From DATJGR01 sp963780795 (GTDB taxonomy: Bacteria > Pseudomonadota > Gammaproteobacteria > Pseudomonadales > Azotimanducaceae): a stretch of DNA of 64,000 nucleotides. Both the position numbers and the translations under genes were made by a program. This document shows, in pieces, positions 35,724 to 43,963 of the stretch (its first letter is position 1; every line of letters starts with the position of its first letter). Below the pieces are notes generated by a model. The model worked only from the letters and a program-made list of their open reading frames with translations, had not been told where the DNA came from and ran no database searches. The stretch covers positions 310,001-374,000 of the forward strand of contig CAWADH010000013.1 of the NCBI GenBank assembly GCA_963780795.1, in the 5' to 3' direction.

Positions 35724-37956
35724 GGATGAACCATTCCCCCTTCCGGTCGATGAAAGTCCAGCATTGGCTGCCATCGGTGTGGCGCGCAACGAAGTAATCC
35801 CGATGTGCCGGTTCATACACGTTCGGCGTAGTCCACCAGCCGACGTCGATCCGTTCCGGTCCGCGCAACAGTGTGAGGTGACGGCGTAGTACGGGTTTTG
35901 GTCTATCGAACAGCCAAAGCGGGCGTCGCAACGTCGCCAACATCGCCGGCCCCTTAGTTCGAGCGTTGGTAGCCTGCAGCCGAGGCGCAGTTGGTCTCCA
36001 TCCGAGCTCGGGACTGTGATCGTCGTTCTCCGCGATGCCAGAGCAGATTTCGTCGCCCAACCGCGCCTTGAATTGATCGATCAGTTCGGTAGGGGAGTGA
36101 GAAGCGAGCTCGGTGCGAGCGAGCAACGAACTGCTCTCCGGTTGCCACGGCGCGAGTCGGATCGATGACAGGCGCAGCGAAAGTACCTCTTCCGGCAGAT
36201 CCAATACGTCGAGCTTCAGCCGGCTGATCGACAACAGGGCCTGCTTGCTCTGCTGCGGCCGTGCGAACTCGATCTCCATCTCGGCTGCATCCGAATTGAA
36301 CGGTGCGAAACGCCAGGCGATACGTATCGCCCCGAGCTGCCGGCCGATGAGCCAGTTACAGAACTCCTGGGCAAGCCGTTGCATCGGGAATGCCAGAGCT
36401 TCTTTGCTCGAGATGCTTTGCAGGAAGGTCAGTTCGGTTGCAAATCTGGCCGTTGGCGTGATGCAGATTCTCGGATCAGGCCGTTGTCCGGTCAGCCGGT
36501 CGAGATAATCGAGCAGTCGAGGTCCGAAGCGGCGTCCGAGTTCGGTCGTTGGCAATGCGAACAACTGACCCAGGGCATCGATGCCCATGTTAGATAAACG
36601 CTCGATGGTGTCACTGTCGCATTCCGTATGGTGCAACGAGATTCGTCGCAACGATTTGAGGCTTTGCAACTTCACTTCGTTCGTTTCGGGCCAGCGCGGC
36701 AGTTCGCAATTTTCCTGTGCACGGGCCAGCGCGAGCGCCGCGAGCGGCGTATGAGCGATGCCGATAACAGCTCTGTGCCCGAGCTCCCCCAACAGACCGA
36801 TCAAACCGCGCTTCAGTCCGTAGAGCCCGCCGAACAATCTCAGGCTGCCGCTGATTTCGAGCAGAAACGCAGATGGTTCGTGAATGCTGATGCTCGCGCT
36901 GAAGCGATAAGCCGCATCAGCGAGGAATCTCAGACGCTCGTGCTCGGCGGCGATGTCGCGGCTGAAATGTTCGAGCCGATGACAGAGGCTATGAGCCGTT
37001 GCGAGACTGCTGCCGATGGCAACGCCGCTATCGAGTGCAGCCGCATTGCGCGCTACTACGCGATTGTCTTCTACCAGTACCGCGGGGCGACTTTCGTCCA
37101 GCATCCGACGGGCGCAAACCTCGAGACCCAATGCCGGCAGTTCTACGCAGAACCACAGCATGTTCACGGACCACCGACATGTACCGGATGCGGATCGTGC
37201 AGAAGCCGCGTTGCGTGTGGACGGTGCAATGGAACGCAGACTCCTCGTTCGCCACAGCGTCAGCTGCTGGCGCAGATCACCGCGCGTCACCTGCGTGGTG
37301 CGATAAGCGAGTTCGAGCGCCAGCCGTTCGACCGGCCAACCGCCGCGCCGCTTCAGTATCTCGATGCTCAATCGATCCGTTGCCGGCGCCGGTTGCAGCA
37401 GTACGCGCAATTCGGCCATCGATTGGCGTTGAGCAGCCGTGGCGGGGCGGAACAGTACGGTCAGTGTTTCGCCACGCCGTGCCGCGAGCTTGAATCGCCG
37501 TACGTCTTTGGTCGTGAGCTTCGACTCATCGAGCCAGGCGAGCGCCGCGCTGCAGCTGCCGGATTTGACTGCTTGCTCGAGCGACCACAATGCATCTTCG
37601 TGCGTGCGCGGATGAACCAGCAGCACTTTGCCGATGTCGATGCCGATTTCGGCCAGCGCAGGCGCATAAGGAATGTGGGGCGGATTGATCCACGTGATCC
37701 AGCGTTGCTCCTGCGCACTCAATGCCGCCAGCGCCGGACCGAGCAGGCGCAGTTCGCCGATGCCGACCCGAGACGACAACAACTCCATCAGACCGGCTTT
37801 CGGCCAGCCACGATCGGCCAGCAGTCCATCGAGCGTGGGATAACCGGTGCTTACGGCTCGAGCGCGGGGTTCGATCCGCCCGGCTCGCCATAGGTCAGGA
37901 TGGGCGAGTAGCGTTTCGCTGGAAACGGGACGTTCAGGAGCGGAAAGGTCTGCCAT
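35707..37956 (-). CDS. imuAB: ImuA-ImuB fused open frame (SOS mutasome accessory proteins)
   Basis: Residues 1-235 are ImuA, a RecA-like recruiter (STGYPTLDGLLADRGWPKAG, GELRLLGPALAALSAQ). Residue 266 starts MLWFCVELPALGLEVCARRM, the usual beginning of ImuB, a Y-family-like protein without the catalytic acids. It runs to residue 749, ending GEWFIHGYFS. No stop codon separates the two parts; a 30-residue Arg/Ser-rich linker joins them. Normally these are two genes. Either this is a true fusion, or the ImuA stop codon was lost or a sequencing indel removed it; internal initiation at 37,161 could still yield separate ImuB. A LexA box lies 6 bases upstream. Confidence 0.88.
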   Translation of the reverse strand: MADLSAPERPVSSETLLAHPDLWRAGRIEPRARAVSTGYPTLDGLLADRGWPKAGLMELLSSRVGIGELRLLGPALAALSAQEQRWITWINPPHIPYAPALAEIGIDIGKVLLVHPRTHEDALWSLEQAVKSGSCSAALAWLDESKLTTKDVRRFKLAARRGETLTVLFRPATAAQRQSMAELRVLLQPAPATDRLSIEILKRRGGWPVERLALELAYRTTQVTRGDLRQQLTLWRTRSLRSIAPSTRNAASARSASGTCRWSVNMLWFCVELPALGLEVCARRMLDESRPAVLVEDNRVVARNAAALDSGVAIGSSLATAHSLCHRLEHFSRDIAAEHERLRFLADAAYRFSASISIHEPSAFLLEISGSLRLFGGLYGLKRGLIGLLGELGHRAVIGIAHTPLAALALARAQENCELPRWPETNEVKLQSLKSLRRISLHHTECDSDTIERLSNMGIDALGQLFALPTTELGRRFGPRLLDYLDRLTGQRPDPRICITPTARFATELTFLQSISSKEALAFPMQRLAQEFCNWLIGRQLGAIRIAWRFAPFNSDAAEMEIEFARPQQSKQALLSISRLKLDVLDLPEEVLSLRLSSIRLAPWQPESSSLLARTELASHSPTELIDQFKARLGDEICSGIAENDDHSPELGWRPTAPRLQATNARTKGPAMLATLRRPLWLFDRPKPVLRRHLTLLRGPERIDVGWWTTPNVYEPAHRDYFVARHTDGSQCWTFIDRKGEWFIHGYFS

Positions 37957-37961
37957 GAATG

Positions 37962-37977
37962 CTGTACTTTCATACAG
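37962..37977 (-). promoter_or_regulatory. LexA box (SOS operator) of imuAB-dnaE2
   Basis: CTGTATGAAAGTACAG on the minus strand is a perfect CTGT-N8-ACAG operator of the E. coli LexA type. It ends 6 bases before the imuA start codon, so LexA binding would block the leader. A weaker CTGT-N8-CCAG match lies about 30 bases further upstream. Confidence 0.9.
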
Positions 37978-38010
37978 GGCTGACCAAATTACCTGTACGG
38001 ATATCCAGTA

Positions 38011-39363
38011 TCAAGCGATTTTGGTAGATCCTTGATGGCTGAGTCCCCGCCCGATGCCGTAATAGCTGAAACCCAACTGGCCGAGGTAGTCGGGGTCGAA
38101 CAGATTCCGACCATCAAAAATGACCGGCTGACGCAGGTGTGCCTTCAACGCGCTGAAATCAGGACTTCGGAACTCGTTCCACTCCGTCATCACGACAAGC
38201 GCATCTGCGCCATCAAGCGTTGCGTCACGACGCTCACACACCGTGAGATTGGGTTGTTTTGCATAGAGGCGATTCGCTTCCGCCCCGGCTGCGGGGTCGT
38301 ATGCGCGAACGAGTGCGCCTCGCTCCAACAGACCCTCCATCAAAGTCCGGCTCGGCGCTTCGCGCATGTCGTCGGTATTCGGTTTGAAGGCGAGCCCCCA
38401 CACTGCAAACGTACGATCCGCAACCGATCCGTCGAAGTAGTGCAGGATCTTCTCTAGCAGCACGTGTTTCTGACGCTCATTCACCCGCTCCACACCGCGA
38501 ACGATCTGCGCGTCGTACCCGTTGGCCATGGCGGTGTGCAGAAGTGCCCGTACATCTTTTGGAAAGCACGATCCACCATAGCCGGCCCCCGGATAGATGA
38601 AGTTGAAGCCAATCCGCGGGTCTGAACCGATCCCGCGCCTAACGGCTTCGATGTCGGCGCCGAGGCGATCTGCCAGATTCGCAAATTCATTCATCAGGCT
38701 GATTCGGGTGGCGAGCATGACGTTTGCCGCGTATTTGGTCAGCTCCGCCGAACGAACGTCCATGTGCAGGATTCGATCGTGATTGCGATTGAATGGCGCA
38801 TAGAGCTGTTCCAGCACCCTCGCGCTGCTTTCGTTGGTGGAACCGATAACGATGCGATCGGGCTTCATGAAGTCGTTGATCGCGGCACCTTCTTTCAAGA
38901 ACTCCGGATTCGATATCACGTCGAATTCGACTGATGCGCCGCGCGCCGCCAACGTCGCTGCTATGGTGCGACGCACCTCATCGGCCGTACCAACCGGAAC
39001 AGTAGATTTGTCTACCACGATTTTCGGTGAGTTCATGTGACGAGCGATGGTTCGCGCGACTTCGAGTACGTAGCGCAGGTCGGCGGAACCGTCATTTGCG
39101 GTGGGTGTGCCTACCGCGATGAACTGAACTTCACCGTGGTCGACGCCGGCCCTGGCATCAGTGGAGAACCTCAGGCGTCCTGCAGCTGCGTTGCTGCGAA
39201 CCATCGATTCGAGTCCCGGCTCGTGAATCGGAATCTCACCCCGATTGAGTGCCGCGATCTTGTCGGCGTCGATGTCGATGCAGAGCACCTGGTTGCCCAT
39301 CTCGGCGAAGCAGGTGCCCGTGACCAAGCCGACGTATCCGGTTCCGAACAGCGTGATGTTCAA
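38011..39363 (-). CDS. ugd: UDP-glucose 6-dehydrogenase
   Basis: The enzyme oxidises UDP-glucose to UDP-glucuronate, the substrate of the epimerase at 28,075. It starts MNITLFGTGYVGLVTGTCFA (NAD loop) and has the catalytic Cys in YPGAGYGGSCFPKDVRAL and the substrate loop ISNPEFLKEGAA. The length of 450 residues is normal. It is followed only by the imuAB operator region, so it may be transcribed alone. It is the second nucleotide-sugar dehydrogenase in the window and clearly of the UDP-glucose type, unlike the TviB-type enzyme. Confidence 0.95.
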   Translation of the reverse strand: MNITLFGTGYVGLVTGTCFAEMGNQVLCIDIDADKIAALNRGEIPIHEPGLESMVRSNAAAGRLRFSTDARAGVDHGEVQFIAVGTPTANDGSADLRYVLEVARTIARHMNSPKIVVDKSTVPVGTADEVRRTIAATLAARGASVEFDVISNPEFLKEGAAINDFMKPDRIVIGSTNESSARVLEQLYAPFNRNHDRILHMDVRSAELTKYAANVMLATRISLMNEFANLADRLGADIEAVRRGIGSDPRIGFNFIYPGAGYGGSCFPKDVRALLHTAMANGYDAQIVRGVERVNERQKHVLLEKILHYFDGSVADRTFAVWGLAFKPNTDDMREAPSRTLMEGLLERGALVRAYDPAAGAEANRLYAKQPNLTVCERRDATLDGADALVVMTEWNEFRSPDFSALKAHLRQPVIFDGRNLFDPDYLGQLGFSYYGIGRGLSHQGSTKIA

Positions 39364-39451
39364 CGATGCCCACCTGCAATCCCAAAAATGGCGGCAAGCC
39401 TAGCAAGATTTGGTTGGAGGGTTCGATGAAAGATGTAACCCGAACGTGCTC

Positions 39452-40996
39452 CTAAAGCACGACCTCGATCAATCCCGGTCCTGGAGCGGCAAGCGAACGT
39501 GCGAGCTGATTGTTGAACTCCTCGGCCGTGGTCGCGCGCGTCGCAGCCACACCCATGCCGCTCGCCAGCGCGACCCAGTCGAGGTCGGGACGATTCAACG
39601 ACAGCATGTCTTCGGCTTTGCGGCCGGGATTGCCGGCTCCGACGCGCAGCAGTTCGACCTGCAGAATCGCGTACTTGCGATTCGAAAAGATGACGGTGGT
39701 GACGTCGAGACCTTCGCGCGCCATCGTCCATAGCGCCTGCACCGTGTACATACCGCTTCCGTCACCTTCGAGCGCCAGCACGCGACGACCCGGACACGCT
39801 ACTGCCGCACCGACCGCACTCGGCAAACCCTGGCCGATTGCGCCGCCGGTGAGGTCCAACCAGTCGTGTTGAGGGGCGCCGGCGGTCAACGTCGGAATCG
39901 CAAAGCCGGATGTGGCCGCTTCGTTGACGACGATTGCGCCTTCCGGAAGCAGGCAACCGAGCGCCTGCGCAGCGCTCTGCGGAGTGAGGGACCCGCGCGG
40001 CAGCGTCAGCTGCTGCCGCGCTGCGGTTACTGGTGTCGACTTCGAAGCGCCTACGGCCTCGCAGAGCGCTTCGAGCGCCTGAAGCGCGTCCTGCTCGGGC
40101 GTTGCGAGCGTATGTCCCGTGCAACCCTTCGGCGTGAGTTCGCTGGGTTTGCCCGGATAAGCAAAGAAGGTGACCGGCGCTTTGGTGGCGACGAAGATGA
40201 GGTGGCGGTAGGGCGCCAGCACTTCTGCGGCTTGCTCGCCGAAATAAGGCACGCGTTGAACGTCGACTCGTCCGACTCCGCGCGCAATTCGCGTCACGAA
40301 CGTGTCGGCGAAGAGTTGTGCGCCGGTGTGCTGCGCGATGCGACCGGCGAGTTCAAGGCCGCGCTCACTCAGCGCCGGGCCGTTCATCAGCAGCGCGCAG
40401 CGCTCGCCCGATCGTAAAGCGGCTGCCGCCGCGTCGATCGCCGCTGAACCCGGAGCGGCACGGCGCGGTGCCGGCACCGGTTTCGCCGGTCCATTCGCGG
40501 GACCCCACGCGGTATCGGCCGGCAGGATCAACGTTGCGATTTGGCCAGGCGGCGTCATTGCGGCCGCGACAGCAGCTGCGCCGTCGGCCGCGACTTCCTG
40601 CGACGAAGCCGAGGCTTTGATCCATCCGGAGACCGGATCGGCAAAGCCCGCGATGTTCGAGGTCAGCGGCGCATCGAGGTGGCGATGATAGGTGGCATGA
40701 TCGCCAACGACATTGACGAGGGGCACCCGCGCGCGCCGCGCGTTGTGCAGGTTGGCGAGACCGTTGGCCAGTCCCGGGCCGAGGTGCAGCAGCGTGCACG
40801 CCGGCTTTCCGGTCATCCGTGCATACCCATCTGCAGCGCCGGTGACGACGCCTTCGAACAGACCCAACACGCTGCGCATACCATCCTGCTTGTCGAGCGC
40901 TGCGACGAAGTGCATCTCGGACGTACCGGGATTCGTGAAACACACTTCGACTCCGCATCCAACAAGCGTTTGCAGCAGACTTTCCGCACCGTTCAT
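39452..40996 (-). CDS. Thiamine-diphosphate enzyme, acetolactate-synthase-like / 2-oxoacid decarboxylase
   Basis: The protein has 514 residues with the three-domain ThDP fold. Glu48 in LGLFEGVVTGAADGYARM activates the cofactor. The cofactor motif is ALEGDGSGMYTVQALWTMAR, ending with the Asn of VIFSNRKYAIL. The order and spacing match the family annotated as acetolactate synthase large subunit-like or benzoylformate decarboxylase-like (MdlC group). No small regulatory subunit is adjacent, which argues against a biosynthetic acetolactate synthase. The substrate is unknown. Confidence 0.8.
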   Translation of the reverse strand: MNGAESLLQTLVGCGVEVCFTNPGTSEMHFVAALDKQDGMRSVLGLFEGVVTGAADGYARMTGKPACTLLHLGPGLANGLANLHNARRARVPLVNVVGDHATYHRHLDAPLTSNIAGFADPVSGWIKASASSQEVAADGAAAVAAAMTPPGQIATLILPADTAWGPANGPAKPVPAPRRAAPGSAAIDAAAAALRSGERCALLMNGPALSERGLELAGRIAQHTGAQLFADTFVTRIARGVGRVDVQRVPYFGEQAAEVLAPYRHLIFVATKAPVTFFAYPGKPSELTPKGCTGHTLATPEQDALQALEALCEAVGASKSTPVTAARQQLTLPRGSLTPQSAAQALGCLLPEGAIVVNEAATSGFAIPTLTAGAPQHDWLDLTGGAIGQGLPSAVGAAVACPGRRVLALEGDGSGMYTVQALWTMAREGLDVTTVIFSNRKYAILQVELLRVGAGNPGRKAEDMLSLNRPDLDWVALASGMGVAATRATTAEEFNNQLARSLAAPGPGLIEVVL

Positions 40997-41121
40997 TCGC
41001 GACTCCTACCGACGTCGCGGCAGTGTACGGCAGCGACATCGCGATTCCCAACGAGGCGCCGCGTCTTTGCATTCCGGGTTCGATCGATTAGGCTCGCCGC
41101 TCCGTCGCTGCGGGGTTATTC

Positions 41122-42480
41122 GTGTCCAAGTGGGACTACGATCTGTTAGTCATCGGTGCCGGGTCGGGCGGCGTGCGCGCGAGCCGGATGTCGGCTCGTT
41201 ACGGTGCGAAGGTAGCCGTCGTCGAAGGACGTTATCTCGGCGGCACGTGCGTCAACGTCGGCTGCGTGCCGAAGAAGCTGTTCGTGTACGGCTCGCACTT
41301 CGCGGAAGACTTCGAGGATGCGGCGGCGTATGGGTGGAACGTCGGTCCATACCGTTTCGATTGGCCGACACTGCGCGACAACAAAACGCATGAGATCGAG
41401 CGCCTGAACGGTGCTTATCGCAGCCTGCTCGAGGGCGCGGGCGTGGAGATCATCCAAGGTTTCGCGAAACTGCGAGATCGTCATACCGTCGAGATCGACA
41501 GCCGAACCACCGTCACCGCCGAACGCATCCTGATCGCCACCGGCGGTTGGCCGCACGTGCCGGAATTTCCAGGCCGGGAACACGTCATCACCTCGAACGA
41601 AGCGTTCTACCTCGATGCGTTTCCCGAACGCGTGGTCGTCGTCGGCGGCGGGTACATCGCGGTGGAATTTGCCGGCATCTTCGCCGGTCTCGGCGCCGCT
41701 ACAACGCTGGCGTACAGAGGCCCGCTGTTCCTGCGCGGCTTCGACGACGGCGTGCGATCGTTCGTGGCCGACCAGCTTCGCGAGAAGCACATCGATCTGA
41801 GGTTCGATTCGATGGTCGAGCGAGTCGAGTTGACGAAGAGTGGCGCGCGGCGCGTCGTATTGACCGGCGGACAAGTGCTCGATACCGACCTCGTGCTGTT
41901 CGCGACGGGTCGGTCTCCGACCGTGCACGGCATCGGCTTGGAGGGGGCCGGCGTTGCGTTGACGGCAAGTGGGTCCATCGCCGTGGACGATCGATATCGC
42001 ACCAGCGCGGACAACATCTATGCGATCGGCGACGTGATCGATCGTGTTCAGTTGACGCCGGTCGCAATCGCGGAAGGCATGGTGGTCGCCGACAATCTGT
42101 TCAACGGTAGAGACCGAACGCTCGACTACGCAGGAGTTCCAACCGCGGTGTTCTGCCAGCCGAACATCGGCACCGTCGGATTGACCGAGGCTCAGGCGCG
42201 GCAGAGACACACTAAGTTGCAGATCTTCGAGTCGACGTTTCGCCCGATGAAACACACGATGTCGGGCCGCAACGAACGCACCATGATGAAGTTGGTTGTC
42301 GACGCAGACACAGACCGGGTCGTCGGTGCGCACATGGTCGGGCCGGACGCCGGCGAGATCATTCAGGGCCTTGGAGTTGCGCTGAAGGCGGGGGCCACTA
42401 AAGCCCAATTCGACTCGACCATCGGGATTCACCCTACGGCAGCAGAGGAATTCGTGACGATGCGTGAGCCTGTCCGATGA
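41122..42480 (+). CDS. gor: Glutathione-disulfide reductase
   Basis: An NADPH-dependent flavoenzyme that reduces oxidised glutathione. The FAD loop is LLVIGAGSGGVRASRM, the redox disulfide is Cys43-Cys48 in GGTCVNVGCVPKK, the NAD(P) loop is VVVGGGYIAVEFAGIFAGLG, and the dimer-interface catalytic His is in GIHPTAAEEFVTMRE. The length of 452 residues is normal. The start is GTG. Its stop codon overlaps the alkaline phosphatase start (ATGA), implying translational coupling. Confidence 0.95.
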   Translation: MSKWDYDLLVIGAGSGGVRASRMSARYGAKVAVVEGRYLGGTCVNVGCVPKKLFVYGSHFAEDFEDAAAYGWNVGPYRFDWPTLRDNKTHEIERLNGAYRSLLEGAGVEIIQGFAKLRDRHTVEIDSRTTVTAERILIATGGWPHVPEFPGREHVITSNEAFYLDAFPERVVVVGGGYIAVEFAGIFAGLGAATTLAYRGPLFLRGFDDGVRSFVADQLREKHIDLRFDSMVERVELTKSGARRVVLTGGQVLDTDLVLFATGRSPTVHGIGLEGAGVALTASGSIAVDDRYRTSADNIYAIGDVIDRVQLTPVAIAEGMVVADNLFNGRDRTLDYAGVPTAVFCQPNIGTVGLTEAQARQRHTKLQIFESTFRPMKHTMSGRNERTMMKLVVDADTDRVVGAHMVGPDAGEIIQGLGVALKAGATKAQFDSTIGIHPTAAEEFVTMREPVR

Positions 42481-43949
42481 TCAGACGGTGTTTCGGTTGC
42501 GTAGTGGGCCTTACGCTGGTTCTCGGATGCGTCTCTGCCAACGCGGCGACGAAGGCGCGCAACGTCATTCTGTTCGTTGGCGACGGCATGGGCATTGCCA
42601 CGGTAACCGCCACGCGCATCCTCGATGGACAGCGGCGCGGAGGGTCCGGCGAAGAGAACGTGTTGTCGTTCGAGCAGTTTCCAAACACCGCGTTCTCGAA
42701 GACTTATACGCTCGACTACCAGGTCGGCGAATCGGCCGGCACGATCACCGCCATGATGAGCGGGCAGAAGACGCACAGCGCGGTGTTGGGAGAAGGACCG
42801 TCGGTGACACCCGACAAGTGCGAAGGCGCCGCCGCGGCAAGCATCGCGACGCTGCTCGAGCAGGCGGCCGATCGAGGACTGTCAACGGGCGTGGTGACGA
42901 CGACGCGCATCACGCATGCGACCCCGGGCGGCACCTACGCGCACACACCGAGCCGCGATTGGGAATCCGACGCGTCGACGCCCGCAGAGGCACAGGCGCA
43001 GGGCTGCCGCGACATCGCGCGACAGCTGGTCGAGTTCTCTCACGGTGCCGGTATCGACGTGATCTTCGGCGGCGGTCGTGCGCTGTTCCTGCCGCGCGAC
43101 ACCGCGGATCCCGCGAACCCCGAGCAGCATGGAGTGCGTACCGACGGCCGTAATCTGATCGAGCAATGGAAAACCGGGCATCCGCGCGGCACGTTCGTAT
43201 GGAACGCAGCGCAACTGGCACAGGTATCCGTGAGTCGCGGTTCGCAGGTGATGGGTTTGTTCGCGCCGGACCACATGCATTTCGACGTGGATCGTGCGAG
43301 CGAGGCACCGGGCGAACCGTCGCTTGCCGCGATGGCTACGAAAGCGATCGAGGTTCTGTCGAAAGGACCGAAAGGTTACTTCCTGATGGTCGAAGGCGGA
43401 CGCATCGACCACGGCCACCATGCCGGCAATGCATATCGCGCACTCACCGACGCGATCGCATTCGCCGATGCGGTTGCGGCGGCCGACAAACTGACGAACG
43501 CGAAAGACACGCTGATCATCGTCACTGCGGATCATAGCCACACGCTCGAAATTACCGGGTACCCGGCGCGCGGCAATCCGATTCTTGGAAAGGCAAAGGC
43601 GCCGGACGGCAGTCTCGAACTCGACGCCAGCGGCAAACCGTACACGACGCTGAGCTATGCGAACGGTCCTGGCGCGCTGGAGGCGTCGAATTCCCAGCCC
43701 GCCGGCGCCAAGCACTTTCCGCACCTTGCCAAACAATTCGACTCGGCCGCGGTGGCTCGACCGGATCTGACGAACGTCGATACCACCGCCCCCGATTACA
43801 TGCAGGAAGCGGCGATTCCGATGTCGAGTGAAACGCACGGTGGCGAGGATGTTCCGGTTTACGCGAGGGGCCCCGGTTCGGAGCGCGTTCACGGCGTAAT
43901 CGAGCAGAACCAGATCTACTTCATCATGAAGAGCGCGTACGGCTGGTAG
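42477..43949 (+). CDS. Alkaline phosphatase (PhoA family), secreted
   Basis: A signal peptide ends near residue 23 (VLGCVSANA). The metal site is ILFVGDGMGIATVTATRI, the nucleophile Ser86 lies in QVGESAGTITAMMSG, and further ligands are in GGRIDHGHHAGNAYRAL, TADHSHTLEITGY and SSETHGGEDVPVYARGPGS. It should be a zinc/magnesium phosphomonoesterase in the periplasm. The residue before the nucleophile is Glu85, where most members have Asp. The length of 490 residues is normal. It is coupled to gor by a 4-base overlap, an unusual pairing for a phosphate-starvation gene; no Pho box is obvious. Confidence 0.92.
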   Translation: MIRRCFGCVVGLTLVLGCVSANAATKARNVILFVGDGMGIATVTATRILDGQRRGGSGEENVLSFEQFPNTAFSKTYTLDYQVGESAGTITAMMSGQKTHSAVLGEGPSVTPDKCEGAAAASIATLLEQAADRGLSTGVVTTTRITHATPGGTYAHTPSRDWESDASTPAEAQAQGCRDIARQLVEFSHGAGIDVIFGGGRALFLPRDTADPANPEQHGVRTDGRNLIEQWKTGHPRGTFVWNAAQLAQVSVSRGSQVMGLFAPDHMHFDVDRASEAPGEPSLAAMATKAIEVLSKGPKGYFLMVEGGRIDHGHHAGNAYRALTDAIAFADAVAAADKLTNAKDTLIIVTADHSHTLEITGYPARGNPILGKAKAPDGSLELDASGKPYTTLSYANGPGALEASNSQPAGAKHFPHLAKQFDSAAVARPDLTNVDTTAPDYMQEAAIPMSSETHGGEDVPVYARGPGSERVHGVIEQNQIYFIMKSAYGW

Positions 43950-43963
43950 CCGAGCGTTTTCGG

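Noticed and set aside
37990..38007. Second LexA box
   Set aside because: CTGT-N8-CCAG has one mismatch in a critical half-site; too weak to annotate separately.
39364..39451. Rho-independent terminator between ugd and the ThDP gene
   Set aside because: No clear GC stem followed by a T run could be found by eye.
41146..42432. Long minus-strand open frame opposite gor
   Set aside because: The plus strand encodes an unmistakable glutathione reductase; the antisense frame has no recognisable motif.
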